Below are positions 50,718 through 59,976 of a stretch of DNA of 64,000 bases, piece after piece; within the stretch, counting starts at the first letter, position 1; the number at the start of each line of letters is the position of its first letter. This DNA is from Nitzschia putrida (taxonomy: Eukaryota; Bacillariophyta; Bacillariophyceae; Bacillariales; Bacillariaceae): the NCBI GenBank assembly GCA_016586335.1, contig BLYE01000034.1:62001-126000 (forward strand), read 5' to 3'. The notes under the pieces are model-generated. The model was given only the letters and a program-made list of their open reading frames with translations. It had not been told where the DNA came from and searched no databases. Made by a program: the position numbers and the translations under genes.

Positions 50718-52400
50718 ATGACGAATGACAACAACCACACCAACAACGACAACGACCAACAACGACACCAACAGGCAGAGACGATGACTCCCAACAACAT
50801 GCATCAACGTCATGTTGTTTCTACATCAGCAACAAATGCTAATAATAATAATAATACAATAAGAAGCAACACTTCCATTCCGATAGGAAACGCCAATGAC
50901 ACAACAACAACCACAGCCACAACCACAACAACAACTTCGATAAGACGGCGAAAGCGACGTGTACGAACCACGTCTCGTTCTCCCATCATGGCGAGATTGC
51001 GGATTTTGTTGCCCTTGGGACTCTTGGGAATGTTGGTACTCTTGTTGTGTTGGACTTGTATTCTATTATTACTACCTTCTTCCCTACCAGTACCTGTACT
51101 ACAAAATCATTCTCCATCCACTACAACAACAACAACAACATCTACAACAACAACTCCTACAACAACAACTCCTACAACAACCTTTCAACAGTATACACAA
51201 CAAGCACCGCTTTGTACGGCTCTCACATCCCCCGACGAGATTGATTTTACTCTTGTTACACAATTATCACAAGATCGACTTTGGATGATGAAATATCATT
51301 GTCAACGATATGTCAATGCTAATGATAATGATGCACATCATCCCATGTCGATTGCTCTCTATACCAATCAAACCTTGCAACAAACACAACAAGCCTTGAT
51401 GGAAATGAACTGTGATTTGTCCCAACTACAAGTTTCCATACTACCAATGGATACTTCATCTTCCTCCATACAAGATTATCCGGTCAATCAATTGCGAAAT
51501 CTTGCCTTGTCCAAAGTACAAACCTCTCATGTCATTTATATTGATGTCGACTTTTGGACCAGTCAAGGACTCTATGACATTCTTTACAGCAACAACGACA
51601 GTAATAACAACAACAGCAATACTACAACTTCGATTCGCCATGCACTTTGGAAAGATCCACAATTGGCGTTGGTACTTCCTGCCTTTATGTTGTTTCGACA
51701 ATGCCGAGAATATAGAGATTGTCCGGAACACAATGTTCCAGCCATGCCACATACACCGCAAGAAATGCTACAGCTCATGAAACAACATCGAGGACATATC
51801 TTTGATCCTACAAATCGAGGTGGCCATGGAAGTACCCGTTATTCCGACTGGGCCCATCAAGAACCAGGCACGCTCTTGGAAATTCCTTGTCTCACGAGCA
51901 AACGTTACGAACCCTTTTTGGTCTTTCGATATTGTCGCGATTTACCACCCTTTCAAACACAATTTTCTGGATACGGCAAGAACAAAATGACGTGGATGAT
52001 GCAATTGATCCGTCGAGGATATGCCTTGGCTCAAGTCGGTGGTGCCTTTTTGGTACATTATCCACATTTGGATTCACCGAGTCGACAAGTGTGGAATCAA
52101 GCACCACAAGCATTATTGCAAATGTCATCTCAAGAGAATAAAGTGAGAAGGCCACAAGCGTCCGATGGAGATTTGCATTTGCAAGATTATAAACGTGGAC
52201 AAATTGATCAATTGTTTGTTCAATTCAAACAATGGTTGGTGGAAACTGTACCGGATGAGTCTCGGATAGGACTTTGTGCGTCTGCACAAGATGATGATGC
52301 GAGATTGTGGATTGCGAGGGACAATAATAATCATGATGGGAATGAAGAAGATGTGGAGAAAAGCGACAAAGAGCAAGTGTCGGAATCGTCAGAGGAGTAG
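50718..52400 (+). CDS. LARGE/B4GAT1-type glycosyltransferase (GT49 family)
   Basis: 560 residues, single exon. A basic N-terminus is followed by one membrane helix (about 92-120), so this is a type II Golgi protein. A Thr-rich stem (TTTTTSTTTT runs, AAC/ACA repeats) follows. The catalytic domain has the family landmarks: DYPVNQLRNLALSK, then YIDVDF with the D-V-D metal-binding pair at 276-278, ALVLPAF, YEPFLVFRYCRDLPPF, FSGYGKNKMTWMMQL and AFLVHYPH. In animals LARGE and B4GAT1 add xylose and glucuronic acid; here the acceptor is unknown, possibly a cell-wall or secreted glycoprotein. The C-terminus is acidic. A five-codon upstream ATG frame at 50711-50728 overlaps the start and may reduce initiation. 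Confidence 0.88.
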   Translation: MTNDNNHTNNDNDQQRHQQAETMTPNNMHQRHVVSTSATNANNNNNTIRSNTSIPIGNANDTTTTTATTTTTTSIRRRKRRVRTTSRSPIMARLRILLPLGLLGMLVLLLCWTCILLLLPSSLPVPVLQNHSPSTTTTTTTSTTTTPTTTTPTTTFQQYTQQAPLCTALTSPDEIDFTLVTQLSQDRLWMMKYHCQRYVNANDNDAHHPMSIALYTNQTLQQTQQALMEMNCDLSQLQVSILPMDTSSSSIQDYPVNQLRNLALSKVQTSHVIYIDVDFWTSQGLYDILYSNNDSNNNNSNTTTSIRHALWKDPQLALVLPAFMLFRQCREYRDCPEHNVPAMPHTPQEMLQLMKQHRGHIFDPTNRGGHGSTRYSDWAHQEPGTLLEIPCLTSKRYEPFLVFRYCRDLPPFQTQFSGYGKNKMTWMMQLIRRGYALAQVGGAFLVHYPHLDSPSRQVWNQAPQALLQMSSQENKVRRPQASDGDLHLQDYKRGQIDQLFVQFKQWLVETVPDESRIGLCASAQDDDARLWIARDNNNHDGNEEDVEKSDKEQVSESSEE

Positions 52401-53578
52401 TCCAGAGATCACTGCTACTGGATGATGGAATAGAATGGAGGAAGCGAGTAGTAGTGCTGCTGTGCGAGCATCGGTAGACAACCTACGACTGTTGTCCGAG
52501 CTACAATGCAAGAAGAGGAGGAGGATAGCGACCCTTCCTGATGGTTTTATTCCTGTTCCGCTGTCTTGACCTCTTGCGTGGCAGATCTTGCTCAGGCGAG
52601 ACGATCCTAAAAACAATATGTTGTAGTGGATGATGGCCCCTGCGTTTTTTTGCCCAAGACACTGACATTGCTACTGGAGTATTCAGTATTAGTAGTATTC
52701 AGTACAACCACTGGAGAAGCATCCTATGATGAATTATGAATTGTGAACTGTGTTTCAGCCAGCATGTGCACAATAGTTGCTACTACTAAGGAATATGCTG
52801 CTTTGCAGTTTTGATCAAGTTGCTCAGCTTGTAGCGTCACAAAGAGGAAGGAAAGACTCTGCCACGACCCACGGATGATGGTAGTGGTGCACCAACACCA
52901 ACGGAAACGGCATTGATGAGCATCACTGGGCACTAGTAGAGCAGTCCTACAACATGCATATGTTCATACTTTCCTGATGCTTGAACCGAGCAAAATCATT
53001 ATTATTTGTGCGGTGTACGAACACGGCATGAAAAACCATCGCATTATTAAGGACTACGAACAAGGAGGAGGTGTTGCTATTGTTGTTCCCGAGGGTCGTC
53101 TTCTCTTTTAGGAACTACTGGCTACTCGTACGAGTAGTACGGTGGGTTTTGTGTTGTTGTTGGTCTGTCATTAAAAAGGAAGCGTCGTTGCAAACTTTAT
53201 GTCCAAGTCATTTGGCCATTTTCCCGGGATATTCGAACTTCCGGTGGGGAAGATTACTTAATGGTAGGAACCATTCAACGCCTGTACTTTCACCAAAAGG
53301 CTCAATTGAGGATACGAATCCCAATGTAGGGCATAAGCCCAGCTTATTGGGTTGTTTACGATTGGAATCATATCACGCTTGGAAGCCGATACCGCCTCTC
53401 TAATACTTGCAATAAGCCACATTGGAGGGAATGTTCTTTATTCGGCACACAATATCATTCAGCGACCTTCGCCTCCTGCTGATGGCTGATGATGGCAAAA
53501 TCCAGAAGTAGTGACTTCACGTTCCGCAGATTTCACAAAGTTCACTCATCCACCGACAACATCGCATACCACCGTACC
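52401..53578. other. Intergenic region upstream of the receptor array
   Basis: Nearly 1.2 kb with no supported gene. The 110-codon plus-strand frame at 53071-53403 begins with a Leu/Phe run but has no domain. The receptor frame is open back to an ATG at 53489; the ATG at 53579 is preferred because a typical signal peptide begins there. Confidence 0.5.
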
Positions 53579-56374
53579 ATGAAGAGCAACGCATTTCTCG
53601 GGGTTTGCTACGTAGTAACCCTTTTGTCAGTTTCGCTTCCAGTATGTTATTCGTATACGGAATGTAATTGGGATGTTCAATGTGCTGAATTGTACTCTTC
53701 GACATCCTCTGTTTGCATGGACAATGGAAGGTGCAGCAACCCCTACATCAACGGTTGCTTGAATAGTTACTACAGTCAATACACAAACACTATTTGGGGT
53801 GATGATAAAGTGTTAGATAAACGAATTTGCAATTCGGACGATGACGAAGGTTCCCAAGCTTGCGACGTCTCACCTTTTGGATACGATGAAATTCGAATCC
53901 ACAATGGCAACTGGGAGTCTGCCATTTTCTACAGTTGGATCATGCAGATTTTCCTCAGTGAACTCCTCAATGTTCCTGCAACTGTGGGATTGGGGTCTGA
54001 TTCAAAGGAGGCGAGCTTCTATAGTTTGGATGGTGCCATGAGTTGGAGTGCACAGGGGTATGCATTCGAAGCACTGGCCAAGTCAAACGAATTGGGCGGA
54101 CATTGTGAACTCACGAATGAATCTTGCGCTCATGTCCTTCCTGAAGTTTGGATTGGTCAAGAGAAGACTTGGGAAGAATATCTAGCAAGTGGAGATATTG
54201 ACCAAGTTAGTGGCGACGGACAAGTAGGAAAGATCTCGTGGTATATACCGCAGCGAACAGCGGAAAGGTACCCCGAGTTCGTTTCTTACCACGGAATGTC
54301 TGGAAGAAGAGAGGAGTTGGCAGAGGTATTTCTTCGTCCAACCAGCTGGAAAGAATACTGTTCAGAGGAATCCCCAAATGGTTGCGAGACTCCTGACGAA
54401 GTAGCCCAGAGAGCGCCCGGGTCAGCCGAAGAAGACATGTACTTCTCTGCAGGTGCATTCACGGGGTTCTTCCGAGATACCGAAGAAAACAACTGCACCG
54501 CTAACCCAGATACTTGTACTGGACATATTGTTGGGGCAAGTTGCGGCTGGAGTACAAATCTTGAAGCCCAAGCCTATCACAATGATATTGCTCTTGCCTC
54601 CAGCGGTTCGCAACATGAGAATGGCGCTTACACATACGGCCAAATGATCCAGATTTGGAGAGCTGCCAACGCCACAGATTCTGATGTCGTTATGTGGTGG
54701 TGGACACCCGATGCAACAGTGGAAGAGTTCCGAGGAACTCCGTATCAATTCCAACCTGTTCTCCTGCCAGAGCCTACCCTCGAATGTAGGGACGCTCGAA
54801 TCAAACCTGAAGATAGATGCAGTGCTGACATCAATGTTCGGCGCGGGAATCCTCTGGGGGGATGTGACAATGAAGCAAACGCTTTGCAAACAGTGATTGC
54901 TTCTTCCCTGAGGGAAAATTCTTATGCTGCCTCAGATGTTGACAGAAGTCCGGGATACCTCGCACTTCGGGACTTGAAGGTCAGCCATTTAGACATGAAT
55001 GTGATGCTTGAAGAATGGAATATGGGTGGCCAGACCGGGTTTGCAGCTCGTCAGGCAGTGTGCTCCTGGGTTGTAGAACATCAGGATGTTCTCAAGTCGT
55101 TTATTCCGGTTGGGTATCCGAAAGTCTTTGAGGATGACGATTCATACAAGAGCACCCTCATGACAGCAGCCTTGGCTTGTGCACTCTTTGCTTGTGTTTT
55201 TACCATTGTCGTTCTCCTTTTGGTTTGGTGCTATCAATCTACCAAAGTGTTTGTATACGCACAAGTCACCTTCATCAACATGATTTTGGCGGGAATGTTC
55301 TTCTTGGCACTTGGTTCTATTACGTATATCATTGAACCAGCCGACTACATCTGCATTTCTCGAGTTTGGTTCATAACACTGGGTTACACATTGGCACTGC
55401 TGCCACTGCTGGTGAAGATTGCTGCAATCAATCGTTTGGTAGCAGCGACAAAACGGTTGAGACGGGTGAAGATTGATATCCACAGTCTGTATTTGCTTGT
55501 GGCTGCCGTTATGACTCTGGTCGTGGGCTTTTTGATTTGCTGGACGGTGTTGGATCCACCCAAACGTGCAGATGAGTTTTTCTTGAAAGGAGACACAGCA
55601 ATTGTGACATCTCTCACGTGTACTTCGGATTCAACAATTTGGGAAACAATCCTCCTGGGTTGGAATGCAGTTTTGATTATCTGTGCCACCGTATTGGCTT
55701 TTCAATCACGCAACCTACAGCAAGAGTTCAATGAGTCGAGGTCGTTGGGCACCATGATTTATTCACACTTTGTTGTGACTCTCCTATACGGAGTGGTATG
55801 GAATTTGGGAAATTCCAACAGCAACAGTGACGAATTGTCATTTGATCCTGCCAACCTGGCTGCTGCATCAAGTTTCCTGCTTGCTTTCGACGTGGTTTCA
55901 GCTATTACGATTTATATTGTCCCGAAGCTTTTCGCTGCACACGCAGGTGACCTGGTCTACACGGAATCGACTACCGACAGCTCCCGGTGGACATCATTCT
56001 ACGGTCCAGGATCTGACCGGACGTCAATGGTTGCAAGAGGTTCGGTCCAATCCATGAGTGCTCGACAGAGTGCAAAACAGGTGCGCATACAATCGCTTCC
56101 CTCAATCAATGAAGAACTAGATGAACCGGAATCAGCTTCGAGCAAGAGCGCTGGTACGAGTACCCAAAGTACTCCTGCCAGTAGAGTTCGAGCTGAATCG
56201 GGTCTGGACAACGAGGATGATGACAATATTGGTGGCCCTCGGTTTGCTCGAACCAATGTAATCGGGGCAATAGATGACAGCCGGTCAAGAGCAACAGCAG
56301 GAGGCAAAGAAGTTAATCGATTGGGGGGGGACACTGGTAGTGATTCTTCAACAAGAAGTTCCGACAACTACTAG
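53579..56374 (+). CDS. Class C-like 7TM receptor with OpuAC-type solute-binding ectodomain, copy 1
   Basis: 931 residues, intronless. A signal peptide (MKSNAFLGVCYVVTLLSV) comes first. Then a Cys module, C-x5-C-x10-C-x5-C...GCL. The ectodomain (about 85-515) resembles bacterial glycine-betaine/choline binding proteins: RIHNGNWES (Trp112), LPEVWIGQ (Trp191), ISWYIPQ (Trp221) and MWWWTPD (Trp373-375) sit where those proteins carry NW, E-x-W, W-x-P and W-x-P motifs. Seven membrane helices follow (about 525-784). They are class C, GABA-B-like: LLVKIAAINRLVAATKRLR after helix 3, FLICWTVLDPP in helix 4, QEFNESRSLGTMIYSHFV between helices 5 and 6, and a conserved Cys pair (YICISRVW and LTCTSDS). The tail carries QSLPSINEE. 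The predicted role is sensing an external quaternary amine or sulfonium compound and signalling through the 7TM domain. The ligand is inference from fold resemblance. Confidence 0.85.
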   Translation: MKSNAFLGVCYVVTLLSVSLPVCYSYTECNWDVQCAELYSSTSSVCMDNGRCSNPYINGCLNSYYSQYTNTIWGDDKVLDKRICNSDDDEGSQACDVSPFGYDEIRIHNGNWESAIFYSWIMQIFLSELLNVPATVGLGSDSKEASFYSLDGAMSWSAQGYAFEALAKSNELGGHCELTNESCAHVLPEVWIGQEKTWEEYLASGDIDQVSGDGQVGKISWYIPQRTAERYPEFVSYHGMSGRREELAEVFLRPTSWKEYCSEESPNGCETPDEVAQRAPGSAEEDMYFSAGAFTGFFRDTEENNCTANPDTCTGHIVGASCGWSTNLEAQAYHNDIALASSGSQHENGAYTYGQMIQIWRAANATDSDVVMWWWTPDATVEEFRGTPYQFQPVLLPEPTLECRDARIKPEDRCSADINVRRGNPLGGCDNEANALQTVIASSLRENSYAASDVDRSPGYLALRDLKVSHLDMNVMLEEWNMGGQTGFAARQAVCSWVVEHQDVLKSFIPVGYPKVFEDDDSYKSTLMTAALACALFACVFTIVVLLLVWCYQSTKVFVYAQVTFINMILAGMFFLALGSITYIIEPADYICISRVWFITLGYTLALLPLLVKIAAINRLVAATKRLRRVKIDIHSLYLLVAAVMTLVVGFLICWTVLDPPKRADEFFLKGDTAIVTSLTCTSDSTIWETILLGWNAVLIICATVLAFQSRNLQQEFNESRSLGTMIYSHFVVTLLYGVVWNLGNSNSNSDELSFDPANLAAASSFLLAFDVVSAITIYIVPKLFAAHAGDLVYTESTTDSSRWTSFYGPGSDRTSMVARGSVQSMSARQSAKQVRIQSLPSINEELDEPESASSKSAGTSTQSTPASRVRAESGLDNEDDDNIGGPRFARTNVIGAIDDSRSRATAGGKEVNRLGGDTGSDSSTRSSDNY

Positions 56375-56763
56375 CTATTAACGACGTTACTCGAAGTACT
56401 AAGTAGTAATTGCCCGATCTCGAGCGTTGTGGGTACTCTAGCTAAAGAGAGAAGCTGACAATAATGCTGATACAAAATATTTCTTGTAGTAGCGTTATGT
56501 TGTCGATGCCGCCGACTCCGCCCAGTACAAGTACTAACGTTAGTAGCAGCGTGGTGCTTACAAGACAATGAGAGATGATTGCTGTGTTCAAGTGACGTTG
56601 GTGGCACTGGCAATTACTCCTATGACGGAAAAACCCCTCCCTTCCAACTTTTTTGAAGTCACGTTTTGGAGCCATTTTATCCCGGTATTCCTACGACGAA
56701 GGGCGAGGGTCTTGCAATACGCTTCTCTGTGGGAGAGTGTAATATTGTATCTCCAATTTCACC
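56375..56763. other. Intergenic spacer between receptor copies 1 and 2
   Basis: 389 bp. It contains the second copy of the 14-base palindrome TACTAACGTTAGTA at 56532-56545 and presumably the promoter of copy 2. No gene seen. Confidence 0.6.
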
Positions 56764-59559
56764 ATGGCAACAGTAGACTCTCGCAAACCTCAACACCGCA
56801 AGAGGTTTGACAAGTTTTTCGTTTCCTCGCTTTTCCTAGTGTCATTTCTCAGCGTTTCGCAGGTTGCAGGAGAGTCTGAATGTGATTTTGATGAACAGTG
56901 CCAGTCGAAGTACAATCCTGGGTCCACTTGTTCTACAAGTGGTTTTTGCACGAACCCGTTTGCTTATGGGTGTCTCCATAACTACGACAATTATCACAAT
57001 AATGTGTCACCGTCGAAGATGAGAACTTGCAATTCCAATGACCAAAACAATGTGTCAACCTGCAACGTATCGCCTTTCGGTTATTCAGAAATCAGAATTC
57101 ACAACTCAAACTGGGAGTCTTCTATCATATACAGTTGGATTGCTCAAATATTCCTCAGCGAATTTCTTGACGTCCCTGCCACAGTTGGACTCTCTACAGA
57201 TGTCACTAAAGATGCCAGCTTCTACAACCCTGACAATATCATCAGTTACAGCACTGAAGGCTATCCATTCGATGCTCTTGTCAAGTCCAATGAGATGAAA
57301 GGTCGATGTGACTTAACAGCAGAACCATGTGTCCATGTATTACCAGAAGTCTGGAGTGGACAAGAAAAGCAATGGGACCTACGACTTCAGAATCGAGAGA
57401 TCGATCAATTGAGTTGGAGCGGACAAGTGGGCAAGATATCTTGGTTCATACCCAAGTATACAGCGGAGCGCTTCCCGGAATTTTCGACATTTCTGGGAAT
57501 GTCCATGCAACGAGAAAAGCTTGCGGAGGTATTCCTTCGCCCAACAAACTGGGGAGATTATTGCTCCCAAGTGTCACTGACAAATTGCACAGAGCCAGAT
57601 GGAGTTGCAAGTCGAGCTCCTGAAAGAGGGGAAGAGGACGCCTACTTTGAAGACGACCTATACACTGGTTTCTTTCGGTCCACACAGGAAAACAACTGCA
57701 CAGCCAATCCAAATTCATGTACTGGTCACATTGTGGGAACAAGTTGTGGGTGGAGTACGCATCTTGATGCTCAAATTCATCACAACAACATCGCTCTCTC
57801 GTCAAGTGGCCCTCTTCCAGAAAACCAAGGATATGAATATGCTCACATGATCCAGATATGGAAAGCAGCCAATGCAACTCAATCGGACGTCGCCATGTGG
57901 TGGTGGACTCCCGATGCAACCGTGGAAGAATTCCGAGGAACCCCGTTTCAATTCCAACAGGTCCTCCTTCCAGAACCAACCTTTGAGTGTCGAGAAGCGA
58001 GAGTGGGCACTGAAGATCGATGCAGCTCGAACGAGACGGTTAGGATGGGAAACCCACTGAGTGGTTGCGACGATGAAGCCAATTCACTTCAGAAAGTGAT
58101 AGCAATGAATCTCAAGGAACAGTCGTACAGCGCCAAAGAGGTCGACAAAAGTCCTGCGTATGAAGCTATTCGCAATTTGATGGTCAGTCAGTTTGACATG
58201 AATGAGATATTGCGAGAGTGGGTAGATGGGGGGAGATCAGGCATTGCGGCAAGGCAAGCCGTCTGCACTTGGGTGATTGACCATCAGGACGAACTGACCA
58301 GATTCATACCATCTGGATTTCCTCGAGTTGTGGAAGTAAATACCTACCATGGCAGCCTTTTGACCGCTGCCCTTGTTCTTGGGATGGTGGCATTGTGTCT
58401 TGTGCTTGCCATGATGGTATTGGTGCACATTTATCGCAACAAGGATGTCTTCATCTTTGCACAGATTCCTTTTGTGTACATGGTGCTGATTGGTTTGCTG
58501 TTGGTGGCATGTGGAGTGATTTGTCTCGCATTGGAACCACAAGATGGAACCTGTGTGGCTCAAGTTTGGCTGGTAACAATCGGTCAAACTCTACAGCTTG
58601 TACCACTGTTGGTCAAAATATCAGCGATCCATAGGGTCATGATGGCGACCAGACGAATGAGGCGTATCCAGATCAGCATGCGAACGTTGTTCGTGACAGT
58701 GGCAGGTGTTGTCGGCCTGGTGGCCTTCTTTCTGCTCGTTTGGACGTTGGTAGATCCACCACAACGCACGGAGGGGCGCTTCATTACAGCAGACGATACA
58801 ATCATCACAACGTTATCTTGCTCTCAAGACTCCAAGAGTTGGGAAATTGTTGCGCTTGTGTGGCAAGCTTTGTTGATCATCTGTGCCACCGTTTTGGCAT
58901 TTCAAACCAGGTTCATGAAGGAGGAGTTCAATGAGTCTCGAAGTTTGGGAACCATGGTATATTCCCACTTCGTACTGACCGTATTGTATGGTGCAGTGAG
59001 TCAAATGGGAGTAAATCATTCCACAGGTGCTACTATCCTCCAGCCCGAAACAATGTCGGCAACCTGTGGCATCATTCTGAGTTTCGACGTGATAGCATCC
59101 ATTGCTATATACTTTGCACCCAAACTCTGCGAGGCAAACAAACTCAAGCCCCCTAAAACGCCGTTTGTTTCTGCAGATTCATTTGTCATGGCTCTACCAG
59201 ACAAACTGAGTATAACGTTGGATCAGGATAACAGTAGCATGCACCGACATAAGCCTTTGGACGATGACTTTGGCCTATCACTGAACCATTCCCTGAACCG
59301 ATCACTGAACCGATCAGTGAGTCGATCACTCAGCCGGTCGTTCGATGGAGGTACAATAGTAACCAAGGCAAAATCCATGCCCTCTATTGAAGAGTCAGAG
59401 TTTGGGGAAACTACCCATGAACCCAGTTGCAAAAGTGCACAAGAGGAGAAGGATGCGGCACATGAATGTAAAGGAAAGGGAGACAAAGATGCAAATCAAG
59501 GTCCTGACACAACCGGCAAAACCTTGGAGGATTCACAATCAGAGAATGAGTCGGACTGA
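56764..59559 (+). CDS. Class C-like 7TM receptor with OpuAC-type solute-binding ectodomain, copy 2
   Basis: 931 residues, intronless, ATG in a CACCATGG context. The signal peptide has a long basic lead (KPQHRKRFDKFF) before its hydrophobic core. The Cys module is CDFDEQC...GCL. In the ectodomain NSNWESS, LPEVWSGQ, ISWFIPK and MWWWTPD (Trp379-381) are all kept. TM1 begins near residue 527 and TM7 ends near 785; the class C landmarks FLLVWTLVDPP and EEFNESRSLGTMVYSHFV are present. Copy 2 is the most diverged of the three: it has DVPATVGLSTDVTKDAS and other local changes, while copies 1 and 3 agree with each other more often (for example SHLDMNVML). The tail has a run of four-residue units (SLNRSLNRSVSRSLSRS, encoded at 59281-59340) and SMPSIEE. 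The relic at 62998-63300 is closest to this copy. Confidence 0.85.
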   Translation: MATVDSRKPQHRKRFDKFFVSSLFLVSFLSVSQVAGESECDFDEQCQSKYNPGSTCSTSGFCTNPFAYGCLHNYDNYHNNVSPSKMRTCNSNDQNNVSTCNVSPFGYSEIRIHNSNWESSIIYSWIAQIFLSEFLDVPATVGLSTDVTKDASFYNPDNIISYSTEGYPFDALVKSNEMKGRCDLTAEPCVHVLPEVWSGQEKQWDLRLQNREIDQLSWSGQVGKISWFIPKYTAERFPEFSTFLGMSMQREKLAEVFLRPTNWGDYCSQVSLTNCTEPDGVASRAPERGEEDAYFEDDLYTGFFRSTQENNCTANPNSCTGHIVGTSCGWSTHLDAQIHHNNIALSSSGPLPENQGYEYAHMIQIWKAANATQSDVAMWWWTPDATVEEFRGTPFQFQQVLLPEPTFECREARVGTEDRCSSNETVRMGNPLSGCDDEANSLQKVIAMNLKEQSYSAKEVDKSPAYEAIRNLMVSQFDMNEILREWVDGGRSGIAARQAVCTWVIDHQDELTRFIPSGFPRVVEVNTYHGSLLTAALVLGMVALCLVLAMMVLVHIYRNKDVFIFAQIPFVYMVLIGLLLVACGVICLALEPQDGTCVAQVWLVTIGQTLQLVPLLVKISAIHRVMMATRRMRRIQISMRTLFVTVAGVVGLVAFFLLVWTLVDPPQRTEGRFITADDTIITTLSCSQDSKSWEIVALVWQALLIICATVLAFQTRFMKEEFNESRSLGTMVYSHFVLTVLYGAVSQMGVNHSTGATILQPETMSATCGIILSFDVIASIAIYFAPKLCEANKLKPPKTPFVSADSFVMALPDKLSITLDQDNSSMHRHKPLDDDFGLSLNHSLNRSLNRSVSRSLSRSFDGGTIVTKAKSMPSIEESEFGETTHEPSCKSAQEEKDAAHECKGKGDKDANQGPDTTGKTLEDSQSENESD
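59281..59340 (+). repeat. 12-bp minisatellite coding for S-(L/V)-(N/S)-R units
   Basis: Five imperfect copies of a 12-base unit (CTGAACCGATCA and variants) in the tail of receptor copy 2. They encode Arg/Ser-rich tetrapeptides that resemble basophilic kinase sites. The run is absent from the other two receptors. Confidence 0.85.
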
Positions 59560-59976
59560 AACGACATTCTTTGCCTCACGATGGTGGTGTAACATTATTT
59601 CATGCTTGTAAACATCATAGTCAGCCCTTTTTGGTGGTGGTTGCAGCAGCACAAAAGTTCCTGTTTTTTGTCGGCAGCAGCAGAGAGTGTTGGTAGTTGT
59701 ATGTATAGTGTGGACGTATGTTTGTTCACCTTCCAGTTCATTCATTCGTGATCCCTACGAGAGACTATTAAATAGGAATAGTCCCTACCTTAAATACAGC
59801 AAACATCACAACAAGCGATTCGCTGACAAGAATAGGCCCTCTTTGAGGTCTAGTTTCAGGGTAGGTAGGTACACACTACCGGTACTTGTTTGTGTGCACT
59901 CAATACCGGAGAAGACGCCAACTCTGCACAGCACCATTTTCATGCTGAATTGTTGTGTTGACAACAAGAAGGCAAC
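59560..59976. other. Intergenic spacer between receptor copies 2 and 3
   Basis: 417 bp, with a TACCGGTA palindrome near 59877-59884 and small open frames that are not convincing. It presumably contains the promoter of copy 3. Confidence 0.6.

Noticed and set aside
53071..53403. 110-codon frame upstream of the receptor array
   Set aside because: Begins with a hydrophobic run but the remainder has no structure or family resemblance.
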